From NCBI GenBank assembly GCA_015234425.1, contig JADGNE010000012.1:1-54843 (forward strand): a DNA stretch of 54,843 bases. The letters are read 5' to 3'. Positions 26,058 to 32,929 of the stretch are shown one piece after another. A model generated the notes under the pieces. It did not search any database. It was not told where the DNA came from and saw only the letters and a list, made by a program, of their open reading frames with translations. Source of the stretch: Devosia sp. (GTDB taxonomy: Bacteria > Pseudomonadota > Alphaproteobacteria > Rhizobiales > Devosiaceae). The first letter of the stretch is position 1. Every line of letters begins with the position of its first letter. Made by a program: the position numbers and the translations under genes.

Positions 26058-26816
26058 ATGAGCAGCGACAATCCCGTTGGGTCTTCTGGCGGCGTATCGT
26101 CCTCTCCCATTCCCCCACAGGCCGAGCGCGATCTCAGCAAGGTGGCCGAGACCGCCAAGCATGATCTGGACGCGATCTCGCGGCAGGCGGCAGAGGACGT
26201 GAAGGAACTGGGCAACCAGGCCGGCGCCAAGGTTGAAGAGGCCAAGGAGAAAGCCAAATCCTTTGCCGTCGAACAGAAGGATCTGGCTGCAGGCCAGATC
26301 GGCGGCATTGCCACGGCCATCAGCAAGGTGGCCGACGAGCTGGATGGTTCCGACCAGCCGGTGGTTGGGCGCTATGCCCGCGACCTCGCCTCGGGCCTGA
26401 CAAATCTGGGCAAGACCATTGAAGAGCGTGACGTCGATGACCTGATGGGCCTTGCCCAGGACTTCGGCCGCAAGCAGCCACTCGCCTTCCTTGGGGCCGC
26501 TGCCCTTGCGGGTTTTGTCGCCAGTCGGTTTGCGATGGCCTCCGCGCATCGGCGCGACAGCAAGGCCTCAGGCGGCGCTTCCGCCAGCGGACAGGGTGGC
26601 GCCTATGGCTTTACCCAGAACAGCGGATCCGAACCCGGATCGGTGAATTCGGGTTCGTCCTACGGGAAAACCGGTTCGTCCTATGGGGCGGGTACGCCGG
26701 GAAGCGCCACGGGCCAGGGTTCGACTTCCGGCCAGAACGCTCCGTCCGAGGGTTACCGCAGCGAGCTGTCGCAGGCCACCCAGACCGGGCAGAATGATCG
26801 GACAGGAGGCTACTGA
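26058..26816 (+). CDS. Nutrient-deprivation-induced-type stress protein
   Basis: A 252-residue protein. The first half (about 25-120) is a long amphipathic helix region rich in Ala, Lys, Glu and Asp (HDLDAISRQAAEDVKELGNQ), then a single hydrophobic segment near residues 145-165 (LAFLGAAALAGFVASRFAMA). The last 80 residues are low-complexity Gly/Ser/Gln. I recall this arrangement from rhizobial proteins labelled nutrient deprivation-induced. It is the first gene of a four-gene run (holin-like, DUF3618, YihY) behind a perfect EcfG-type promoter. The molecular role is unknown; a membrane-associated stress function is likely. Confidence 0.75.
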   Translation: MSSDNPVGSSGGVSSSPIPPQAERDLSKVAETAKHDLDAISRQAAEDVKELGNQAGAKVEEAKEKAKSFAVEQKDLAAGQIGGIATAISKVADELDGSDQPVVGRYARDLASGLTNLGKTIEERDVDDLMGLAQDFGRKQPLAFLGAAALAGFVASRFAMASAHRRDSKASGGASASGQGGAYGFTQNSGSEPGSVNSGSSYGKTGSSYGAGTPGSATGQGSTSGQNAPSEGYRSELSQATQTGQNDRTGGY

Positions 26817-27229
26817 TGGCTGCACCTGAAAGCCGTCCCCTCGGGGAATTGCTGGGCGGGCTGGTCAATGACCTCTCGACCCTCTTCCGCAAGGAAATCC
26901 AGCTCGCCAAGGCAGAGGCCGGTGAGAAAGTCTCCCAGACCATGGGCGGCGTGGCTTCCATCGCCATTGGCGGCGTGCTGGCGCTTGGCGCGCTCGGCGT
27001 GTTGCTGAGCGCCGTGGTGTCGCTGATCGCAGCCTTTTTCGTCAACCAGGGGATGGACCCAACGATGGCCAATGCCCTGGCTGCTTTCGTGGTCACCGCC
27101 ATCGTCGGCATCGCCGGCTGGATGTCCATTTCCAAAGGGATCAGCGCCCTCAAGGCGAGCAATCTCAACCTGAACCGCACGGCGGCCTCGCTCAGCCGAG
27201 ACGCCGACATCGTCAAGGAGCGTCTGTGA
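26816..27229 (+). CDS. Phage-holin-family-III-like (holin-X) membrane protein
   Basis: A 137-residue protein with a short amphipathic start (LGELLGGLVNDLSTLFRKEI) and two hydrophobic helices (about 45-75 and 80-105), the layout of the Actinobacterial Holin-X family (PF07332) common beside DUF3618 genes. In this setting it is a resident membrane protein, not evidence of a prophage. Start ATG has GGAGG upstream and overlaps the previous stop as TGATG. Confidence 0.85.
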   Translation: MAAPESRPLGELLGGLVNDLSTLFRKEIQLAKAEAGEKVSQTMGGVASIAIGGVLALGALGVLLSAVVSLIAAFFVNQGMDPTMANALAAFVVTAIVGIAGWMSISKGISALKASNLNLNRTAASLSRDADIVKERL

Positions 27230-28317
27230 TGGCATATGACGACGATCAGAAGAGCTCGGCAGAGCTGCAGCGCGAAATCGAAATGCAGCGCAACCGGGTC
27301 GAGGACACGATTGACCAGATCCAGGAGAAACTCTCTCCCGGCCAGCTGGTGGACGAGCTGCTCGCCTATACCAAGGGTGGCGGCGGCGAGTTTGTCGCGA
27401 GCCTGCAGCGCAATGTGACCGCCAATCCCCTGCCGGTGGCGCTGCTGGGCGTCAGTCTCGCCTGGCTGATGGCCAAGCCGGGGCAGGGCAGTAGCGCTTC
27501 TGGCTATTCACGTAATGAGCGGTCCGACCGGGCCTGGGACGAGAGCATCACTCGCAATCGCGGCTATGGCGTCGATGATGACGATGATGATTTCGACGAG
27601 TACGAGGACTATCCGGTCACCATTATCTCCGGTGGCAGCATGCAGCGGCTCGGTAGTGTTCGCGATGAGCACGGCCGCAGCTTCAGCGAGTTTGCCGACG
27701 ACGCCGGCCGAAAGTTCCGGGCCCGTTCTGACGCTACTGGACGGCGCGCGGGGCACTTCATGGATGAGGCCGGCAATCGCTACAAGGGCTTCACCAATGC
27801 CGCCGGCGAACAGGTCAAGCACTTCCGCGACGAGGCCGGCAATCTGCTCGATGACGCAACGGGCTGGGCCGCCGAGAACTGGCAGAAGGCCCGCGAGAAG
27901 CTGCACGATGCCCGCGACGCGATCAGCTCGGGCGCCGACATGGGCAAGGCGCGTGCTTCCCAGGCCAGTGACGCGATGATGCATCAGGTCGATAGCCTCA
28001 ACCGCACCATCATGCACCAGTTCCGCGATCAGCCCCTCGTCGGTGGCGCCCTGGCCTTTGCGCTTGGCGCGGCGATGGGCGCGGCCCTGCCGCGGACCGA
28101 GCAGGAAGATGCGCTGATGGGCGAGGCGGCTGATGCCGTCAAGGAACGCGTCGGCGAAACCGCGTCCGAGCTTTACGAGCAGGGCCGCGACAAGGCTGCC
28201 GAGCTCTATGCCACGGCCAGCGAAAAGACCGGCGAAATCTACCAGCAGGCCAAGGAAGGCCTCGTTGGAGACAATAACCCGGGCACTGGCACCACTGGCG
28301 GCTCCAGCACCATCTGA
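27229..28317 (+). CDS. DUF3618-containing membrane stress protein
   Basis: A 362-residue protein. The N-terminal DUF3618 motif (SAELQREIEMQRNRVEDTID) is followed by a short hydrophobic segment (about 70-85), an acidic Asp-rich stretch, and apolar-polar repeats with recurring DEAGN/DATG units (about 150-225). A second hydrophobic segment (GALAFALGAAMGAALP) precedes a C-terminal amphipathic helix region. The ATG at 27229 is chosen over the adjacent GTG at 27226 because AAGGAG then has 8-nt spacing. Part of the stress module; function unknown. Confidence 0.83.
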   Translation: MAYDDDQKSSAELQREIEMQRNRVEDTIDQIQEKLSPGQLVDELLAYTKGGGGEFVASLQRNVTANPLPVALLGVSLAWLMAKPGQGSSASGYSRNERSDRAWDESITRNRGYGVDDDDDDFDEYEDYPVTIISGGSMQRLGSVRDEHGRSFSEFADDAGRKFRARSDATGRRAGHFMDEAGNRYKGFTNAAGEQVKHFRDEAGNLLDDATGWAAENWQKAREKLHDARDAISSGADMGKARASQASDAMMHQVDSLNRTIMHQFRDQPLVGGALAFALGAAMGAALPRTEQEDALMGEAADAVKERVGETASELYEQGRDKAAELYATASEKTGEIYQQAKEGLVGDNNPGTGTTGGSSTI

Positions 28318-28364
28318 CCGAAAGGGGAGGCCAATGGCCTCCCCGCCTTGCCTTGGGGGAACAC

Positions 28365-29477
28365 ATGGACAAGACCGTGCTGCGCAACGCGGCTCAATCG
28401 GGACGCGGACGCAATGCGACGGCGCCCACGCAAATTCCTCCCGCCGGCTGGCGGGATATTTGTTGGCGCCTGTTCAAGGCAATTGCCGAGGACCGCATCC
28501 TGCTGACGGCAGCCGGCGTGGCGTTTTACGTGCTGCTGGCGCTGGTGCCGACGCTCAATGCCTTCGTGTCCATCTATGGTCTCTTCAACAATCCCGCAGA
28601 CGCGGTGGGGCACCTCGAACTTCTGGCCGGGATTGTGCCGCCGGGGGCGCTGGGCATCATTCGCGAGCAATTGGTGCGGCTGACCGCAGAGAGCACCGAG
28701 CGACTGGGACTGACGCTTCTGGTGTCGCTGGCCATCGCACTCTGGAGCGCCAGCGCCGGGGTGAAGGCCATGTTCGACGCGATGAATATTGCCTATCACG
28801 AGAAGGAAAAGCGCTCCTTCCTCGTGTTCAATGGCCTGGCGCTGCTGTTTACGCTGGCCGGTGCGGTCGGGGCGGTGCTGGTGGCGGCGGTGGTAATCGT
28901 CATGCCGCTGATCATCGCCTATCTGCCCGGCGGGGATGGGCTGGCGTGGACGGTGCGGGTGGCGGCCTATGCGATGATGCTGGCAGTGATTTCGCTGGCA
29001 CTGGCCGCGCTCTATCGCTGGGGGCCAAGCCGGCAGAACGCCAAGTGGCGCTGGATTACGCCCGGGACGATCCTTGCCGTGCTGGCGCTGGGCCTCACCT
29101 CGATTGCCTTCTCCTGGTATGTCACGAATTTTTCCGACGACAATGCGGCCTATGGCTCGCTGGGGGCGGTGATCGGCCTCATGACCTGGCTGTGGATTTC
29201 GGTAACTCTGGTTATCGTCGGGGCGGAGCTGAATTCGGAAATCGAGCACCAGACGGCGCATGATACGACGAGCGGGCCGGCCCAGCAGTTGGGCGCGCGC
29301 GGGGCGCATATGGCCGACAGTGTGGGGGAAACCTGGCCGCGCGCCAAGAAGGGCGTCGAGGCTGAGACCACCCATCGAGTGCGGCAGCGGTTTCCGGTGA
29401 AATCGCTGGGGTTGGCGCTGGGGGTCTCGGCACTGCTGCGGCGGGGGCAGAGCGACCGGTCGGGACCAACCGAGTGA
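28365..29477 (+). CDS. YihY/BrkB-family inner membrane protein
   Basis: A 370-residue integral membrane protein with the BrkB-family N-terminal pattern (AEDRILLTAAGVAFYVLLAL), about six helices and the central ALWSASAGVKAMFDAMNIAY motif. The C-terminal 80 residues are cytoplasmic and variable. The family was once called ribonuclease BN in error; the actual function is unknown. The ATG at 28365 follows a GGGGG site. A 9-bp GC-rich hairpin (28324-28344) lies between this gene and the DUF3618 gene, without a T run, and may reduce readthrough or stabilise the upstream mRNA. Confidence 0.9.
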   Translation: MDKTVLRNAAQSGRGRNATAPTQIPPAGWRDICWRLFKAIAEDRILLTAAGVAFYVLLALVPTLNAFVSIYGLFNNPADAVGHLELLAGIVPPGALGIIREQLVRLTAESTERLGLTLLVSLAIALWSASAGVKAMFDAMNIAYHEKEKRSFLVFNGLALLFTLAGAVGAVLVAAVVIVMPLIIAYLPGGDGLAWTVRVAAYAMMLAVISLALAALYRWGPSRQNAKWRWITPGTILAVLALGLTSIAFSWYVTNFSDDNAAYGSLGAVIGLMTWLWISVTLVIVGAELNSEIEHQTAHDTTSGPAQQLGARGAHMADSVGETWPRAKKGVEAETTHRVRQRFPVKSLGLALGVSALLRRGQSDRSGPTE

Positions 29478-29500
29478 AACCGGCGGAGTCGGGCCGCGTT
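29476..29500 (+). promoter_or_regulatory. EcfG-like promoter, one mismatch
   Basis: GAAAC (29476-29480), 16 bp, then CGTT (29497-29500); one base differs from GGAAC. It lies 32 bp before the DUF3606-like gene and would give that gene its own stress promoter in addition to readthrough. Confidence 0.45.
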
Positions 29501-29532
29501 ATCCCTTCATCGAGAGAAATGGAGTGAGGACC

Positions 29533-29694
29533 ATGCCCAACAGCAAGCGAGATCGCGACCGCGTCGCCGGCCAGCAGGACCATGAGGTCGACTATGAGGC
29601 CGGCAAGACCGGCAGCAGCCGGGAAGCGGTGAAGGATGCGGTCAAGACCGCGGGAAACAGCCGCAAGGCGGTGGAAAAGGAACTGGGCAAATGA
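29533..29694 (+). CDS. DUF3606-like small protein
   Basis: A 53-residue, highly charged protein (start MPNSKRDRDRVAGQQDHEVD) resembling the DUF3606 pattern: a DRxR(V/I) start, a D-Y-E core and a helix EAVKDAVKTAGNSRKAVEKE. A purine-rich site (GGAGTGAGG) precedes the ATG. It overlaps the next small gene as ATGA. Function unknown; family members are frequent in stress-related loci of Hyphomicrobiales. Confidence 0.75.
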   Translation: MPNSKRDRDRVAGQQDHEVDYEAGKTGSSREAVKDAVKTAGNSRKAVEKELGK

Positions 29695-29909
29695 ACAAGC
29701 TCGGACTGCCCACCGGACCGGGAACCGCCGACAGGAACGACGTAGCCGACCCCCATCCCACCGAGGAGGAGGATTATGACAAGATCCCCCATCCCGGTGG
29801 CGCCAACCCGCCAAAGGACAAGGGGATCGGCCCCAATTCCTATGCCCATGACGGCAAGGCTGCGCCTTTGTCGGACAGCAAGGGATCGGGCCCCGCCCGC
29901 GCCAAATAA
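29691..29909 (+). CDS. Small disordered hypothetical protein
   Basis: 72 residues, rich in Gly, Pro, Asp and Lys (PHPGGANPPKDKGIGPNSYA), without predicted helix, signal or membrane segment. It is probably intrinsically disordered and hydrophilin-like. The start overlaps the DUF3606-like stop. A strong terminator follows. I do not recognise a family. Confidence 0.65.
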   Translation: MNKLGLPTGPGTADRNDVADPHPTEEEDYDKIPHPGGANPPKDKGIGPNSYAHDGKAAPLSDSKGSGPARAK

Positions 29910-29920
29910 GAGGCCAAACA

Positions 29921-29951
29921 AAAGCCCGAAGGGAAATCCTTCGGGCTTTTT
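29921..29951. terminator. Bidirectional Rho-independent terminator
   Basis: AAAGCCCGAAGG and CCTTCGGGCTTT form a perfect stem around GAAAT and end in a T run; the complementary A run serves the other strand. It lies between the small stress genes (+) and the convergent aldo/keto reductase gene (-). Confidence 0.9.
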
Positions 29952-29972
29952 GCTGCCGGGTAGTGGCGGCGC

Positions 29973-30812
29973 CTAGAAGAGGGAATTCATGGTCTCGGGG
30001 AAGCTGCCGGTCTTGCCGTTTTCGGGGTCATCGAGGCCGTCGATACGGCGTCGGTCCTCGTCGTCGAGCTCGAAGCCGAAGACATCGAAGTTCTCGGCGA
30101 TGCGCTCCTCGTGGGTCGACTTGGGGATGACGATGAGGCCCTGGTCCAGTTCCCAGCGCAGGATGATCTGCGAGACGCTCTTGCCGTGCTTTTCGGCGAT
30201 TTCGGCGATGGTCTCGTTGTCGAGAACAGCGCCGCTGCCGAGGGGGCTGTAGCACTCGATCTTGATGTCGTGCTGGTCGTGATAGCCGCGGATGTCGCGC
30301 TGCTGGTACTGCGGGTGCAGTTCGAGCTGGTTGATCACCGGCTTGACCCCGGTTTCGGCAACGACGCGGTCGATGTGGCTGGGCAGGAAGTTCGACACCC
30401 CGATGGAGCGGATGCGGCCCTGGTTTTTCAGCTCGACAAGGGCGCGCCAGGCGTCAGCGTATTTGTCCTGTTCGGGCACGGGCCAGTGGATGAGGAACAT
30501 GTCGAGATAGTCGAGCCCCAGCTTTTCGGCGCTGAGGTCGAAGGCCTTTTTGGCTTCCTCGTAATCGTGGGCGCCATTGCGGAGTTTGGAGGTGATGAAG
30601 AGCTGGTCGCGCGGAATGCCGGACTCGGCTATGGCGCGTCCGACGCCTTCCTCGTTGTCGTAGCCCTCGGCAGTGTCGATCAGCCGATAGCCGGAGCGGA
30701 GGGCGGCGGCGACAGCCGGATGGGCTTCGTCATCGGGCACCTGCCATACGCCGAAGCCGAGCTGGGGAATGGAATTGCCGTCGTTGAGCGAAATCTGGGG
30801 GATGTTGGGCAT
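29973..30812 (-). CDS. Aldo/keto reductase
   Basis: A 279-residue NADPH-dependent reductase of the AKR superfamily ((beta/alpha)8 barrel). The catalytic tetrad is visible as Asp and Tyr in YRLIDTAEGYDNEEG, Lys in FITSKL and His in MFLIHWPVP. The length and IGVSNF, NQLELHP and CYSPLGSG motifs match the 2,5-diketo-gluconate reductase (AKR5) branch. It would reduce aldehydes or ketones, perhaps stress-derived carbonyls. The small gene upstream ends 35 nt away and may be cotranscribed. Confidence 0.93.
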   Translation of the reverse strand: MPNIPQISLNDGNSIPQLGFGVWQVPDDEAHPAVAAALRSGYRLIDTAEGYDNEEGVGRAIAESGIPRDQLFITSKLRNGAHDYEEAKKAFDLSAEKLGLDYLDMFLIHWPVPEQDKYADAWRALVELKNQGRIRSIGVSNFLPSHIDRVVAETGVKPVINQLELHPQYQQRDIRGYHDQHDIKIECYSPLGSGAVLDNETIAEIAEKHGKSVSQIILRWELDQGLIVIPKSTHEERIAENFDVFGFELDDEDRRRIDGLDDPENGKTGSFPETMNSLF

Positions 30813-30847
30813 GGCGTTTCTGGTCTCGTCAAAGGGAGTGTTGAAGG

Positions 30848-31135
30848 TCAGCTGGCGGCCGATGGGCGGTGCTGAACCGGCTTTTCGAGATCGCCGATCC
30901 GGGGCTCGACATGTTGGGGATCCTTTTGCGGATCGGGCACGGGCGCGTCGGCGAGAGGATCGTCTGCCTGCTGTTCTTTAAGGAGTTCGGCGGCCAATGT
31001 TTCGGCCTCAGCGTCCGTGTCGGCCACAAGCGCGGCGGCCTTGATGGCGCTGGTGCCGAATTCATCGGACAGAAAATGCGCCTCGGCTTTCTTGTCGAAG
31101 CCGGATGCGATTGGATCGCGGGGAAGGTTTTCCAT
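30848..31135 (-). CDS. Small hypothetical acidic protein
   Basis: 95 residues, not recognised. The N-terminal half is helical and Ala/Glu-rich (KAAALVADTDAEAETLAAEL), the rest Pro/Asp/Gln-rich and probably disordered. The start has AAGGAG at good spacing. An EcfG-like promoter with one mismatch lies 31-56 bp upstream, which suggests membership of the stress regulon. Confidence 0.65.
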   Translation of the reverse strand: MENLPRDPIASGFDKKAEAHFLSDEFGTSAIKAAALVADTDAEAETLAAELLKEQQADDPLADAPVPDPQKDPQHVEPRIGDLEKPVQHRPSAAS

Positions 31136-31165
31136 TGGAAACTCCTTGGAAAGCTGGTGGTCACC

Positions 31166-31191
31166 AACGATCCGTGGAGAACTTGCGTTGC
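31166..31191 (-). promoter_or_regulatory. EcfG-like promoter, one mismatch
   Basis: Read on the minus strand: GCAAC (31191-31187), 17 bp, CGTT (31169-31166). One base differs from the GGAAC -35. It points at the 95-residue gene starting at 31135. Confidence 0.4.
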
Positions 31192-31217
31192 CTTGCGTCC
31201 GGCCCGGCTAACCCAGG

Positions 31218-31967
31218 TCAGCGACGCTCGCGGCTGAGATGGAGGTAGCGGTCGTCGAAGTCGGCGAGCCTGGCGAGAGCCGGCCAGTCGCGAATGGTGA
31301 TGATGCCACCCTCCCAGGTGATCAGCTCGCGCTGGCGCAGCTCCTGGATCACGCGATTGACGTGAACGGATGAGGTGCCGACGGTATCGGCCAGGGCCGT
31401 CTGGGTGACGGGAAAGCTGAAGCGGTAATCGCGGGCGAGACCGATGACTTCGAGCCGACGATAGATTTCGCAGAAGAGATGGGCGGCGCGCTGGGTGGCA
31501 GACAGAACGCCCAGGCCGACCAGCCATTCGCGGTGGGTGGCGCCATCAATCAGGGTCAGCAACCAGAGCATGCGGGTCAGATGAGGGAAGCGCTCGGTCA
31601 CCCTGACGAGGTTGTCATGCGGGAAGGTGATGGCATCGCAGGCGGTGAGCGCCCCGACGGAATGGTCCATTTCCTTGAGCAGGAAGCTGTGCAGATCGAC
31701 GAAGTCGCCGGGCAGATGAATGGCCATCAGCTGGCGGGCCCCGCCTGAGACGAGGCGATAGCGACAGGTAATGCCGCGGGTGAGCAGGATGCTGTTCATC
31801 GGGCGGTCGCCCTCGCGGACCAGATCTTCGCCCGGAGCAAACTGCAATCGATCGCGCCCCGCTTCCCGGATAGCCACTTGTTCGTCAGGGCCAAGTACAT
31901 CGCGCAACCGGATCCGGTCAAAGAACGGCTTTAACTGCCGATCAAGCTCGGGAATATCATCCGCCAT
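31218..31967 (-). CDS. Crp/Fnr-family transcriptional regulator
   Basis: A 249-residue regulator with an N-terminal cyclic-nucleotide-binding-like barrel (about 30-150; FAPGEDLVREGDRPMNSILL) and a C-terminal winged helix whose recognition helix is TSSVHVNRVIQELRQREL. No Fnr-type cysteine cluster is present, so direct iron-sulfur oxygen sensing is unlikely. The ATG at 31967 has GGAGGG 8 nt upstream; the frame stays open 79 codons further but without family sequence. Target genes are not known. Confidence 0.9.
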   Translation of the reverse strand: MADDIPELDRQLKPFFDRIRLRDVLGPDEQVAIREAGRDRLQFAPGEDLVREGDRPMNSILLTRGITCRYRLVSGGARQLMAIHLPGDFVDLHSFLLKEMDHSVGALTACDAITFPHDNLVRVTERFPHLTRMLWLLTLIDGATHREWLVGLGVLSATQRAAHLFCEIYRRLEVIGLARDYRFSFPVTQTALADTVGTSSVHVNRVIQELRQRELITWEGGIITIRDWPALARLADFDDRYLHLSRERR

Positions 31968-32399
31968 GCTCCAACCCTCCAGACCTTGAGCATATGTCGG
32001 CTCCGCCCGCCGCACCATCATTGTTATGGCGCGGCGGGGAGCCCAGAGGCAACGGGGGATCGCCGCGAACGGATGCGTCGGCCGAAAGATTTTTTTATGA
32101 GGCGCGACAAAGAGATGGATTAACAGCGCTGGCGCTGCAATAATTCGGGCGGAGGAGATGATCGGGTTTATACCCGGAATGTTAGGTCGGTGACCTTTTG
32201 CCACCTATCGCGTTGCGCCATGGTGGAGCCATGTTTTAATGGCCCAGCTGACGTGATCATTTTTCCGTGCGCATCGTCGCGCATTGGGGAAAATTGCGTA
32301 CAGCACCCACAGAGGGCGTTAAGTCCATTATGATTTAGTCTAGAGCTTAACCGGTTTTAAGAGCTCAAAGCGTAGTTTATGGAAACAAAGGAGCTGACC
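31968..32399. other. Intergenic region between Crp/Fnr gene and molybdopterin-fold gene
   Basis: 432 bp holding the divergent promoters of both genes. The only clear symmetric element is CTTAA-ccggtt-TTAAG at 32346-32361, about 40 bp upstream of the plus-strand gene start. I see no Fnr-type TTGAT-N4-ATCAA site, no coding sequence and no repeat. Confidence 0.5.
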
Positions 32400-32876
32400 A
32401 TGGCCCTGAAGCGTATTTTTGCGGCTCTTGCGATGGCCCTGACCGCGGCCTCTCCTTTTGGCGCGGTGGCCCAGGATGTGCCAGTCATCACCGTCTCCAG
32501 CGCAACCGAGACCGCCACATTCACCCGTGATGAACTCGAGGCCATGAATGTGGTCACCGTCGAGACCACCACGCCCTGGAACGAGGGCGTCGTGACATTC
32601 GAGGGCGTGCTGTTCACTGACCTTCTGGCTGAGATCAATGCGGACGGGGAAACTACGGTTGTCACCGCGCTGAACGACTATAGCGTCGACGTGCCCACCG
32701 CCGATTTCGCTGAGTTCGGCACGATCCTGGCATTCAAGCGCAACGGCGAATACATGCCGGTTGATGATCAGGGCCCGTTCTTCGTCGTCTACCCATTTGA
32801 CAGCAATCCGGTTCTGCAGGGGCAGCCCTACTACGGACGCGCTGTCTGGCAGGTCAAGGAAATCACCGTTCATTAG
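32400..32876 (+). CDS. Secreted molybdopterin-fold domain protein without cysteine
   Basis: A 158-residue protein with a signal peptide (LKRIFAALAMALTAASPFGA, cleavage near AVA-QD). The mature part resembles the small oxidoreductase molybdopterin-binding domain (PF00174): VTFEGVLFTDLLAEI, TALNDYSVDVP and a tryptophan-containing end (AVWQVKEITV). The mature sequence has no cysteine, so it cannot supply the Cys ligand that holds molybdenum in sulfite-oxidase-type enzymes; a binding or sensory role is more likely. The ATG at 32400 has AGGAG upstream. The GGDEF-EAL gene follows after 53 bp, so the two are probably an operon. Confidence 0.8.
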   Translation: MALKRIFAALAMALTAASPFGAVAQDVPVITVSSATETATFTRDELEAMNVVTVETTTPWNEGVVTFEGVLFTDLLAEINADGETTVVTALNDYSVDVPTADFAEFGTILAFKRNGEYMPVDDQGPFFVVYPFDSNPVLQGQPYYGRAVWQVKEITVH

Positions 32877-32929
32877 CCCGTCGGTCCCAATATGGCCGAC
32901 GACCTAGATATGGAAATAGCGTCTTAAAC

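Noticed and set aside
26816..27229. Holin-like gene as sign of a prophage
   Set aside because: It is embedded in a chromosomal stress module common in Hyphomicrobiales; no lysin, capsid, integrase or att site is nearby.
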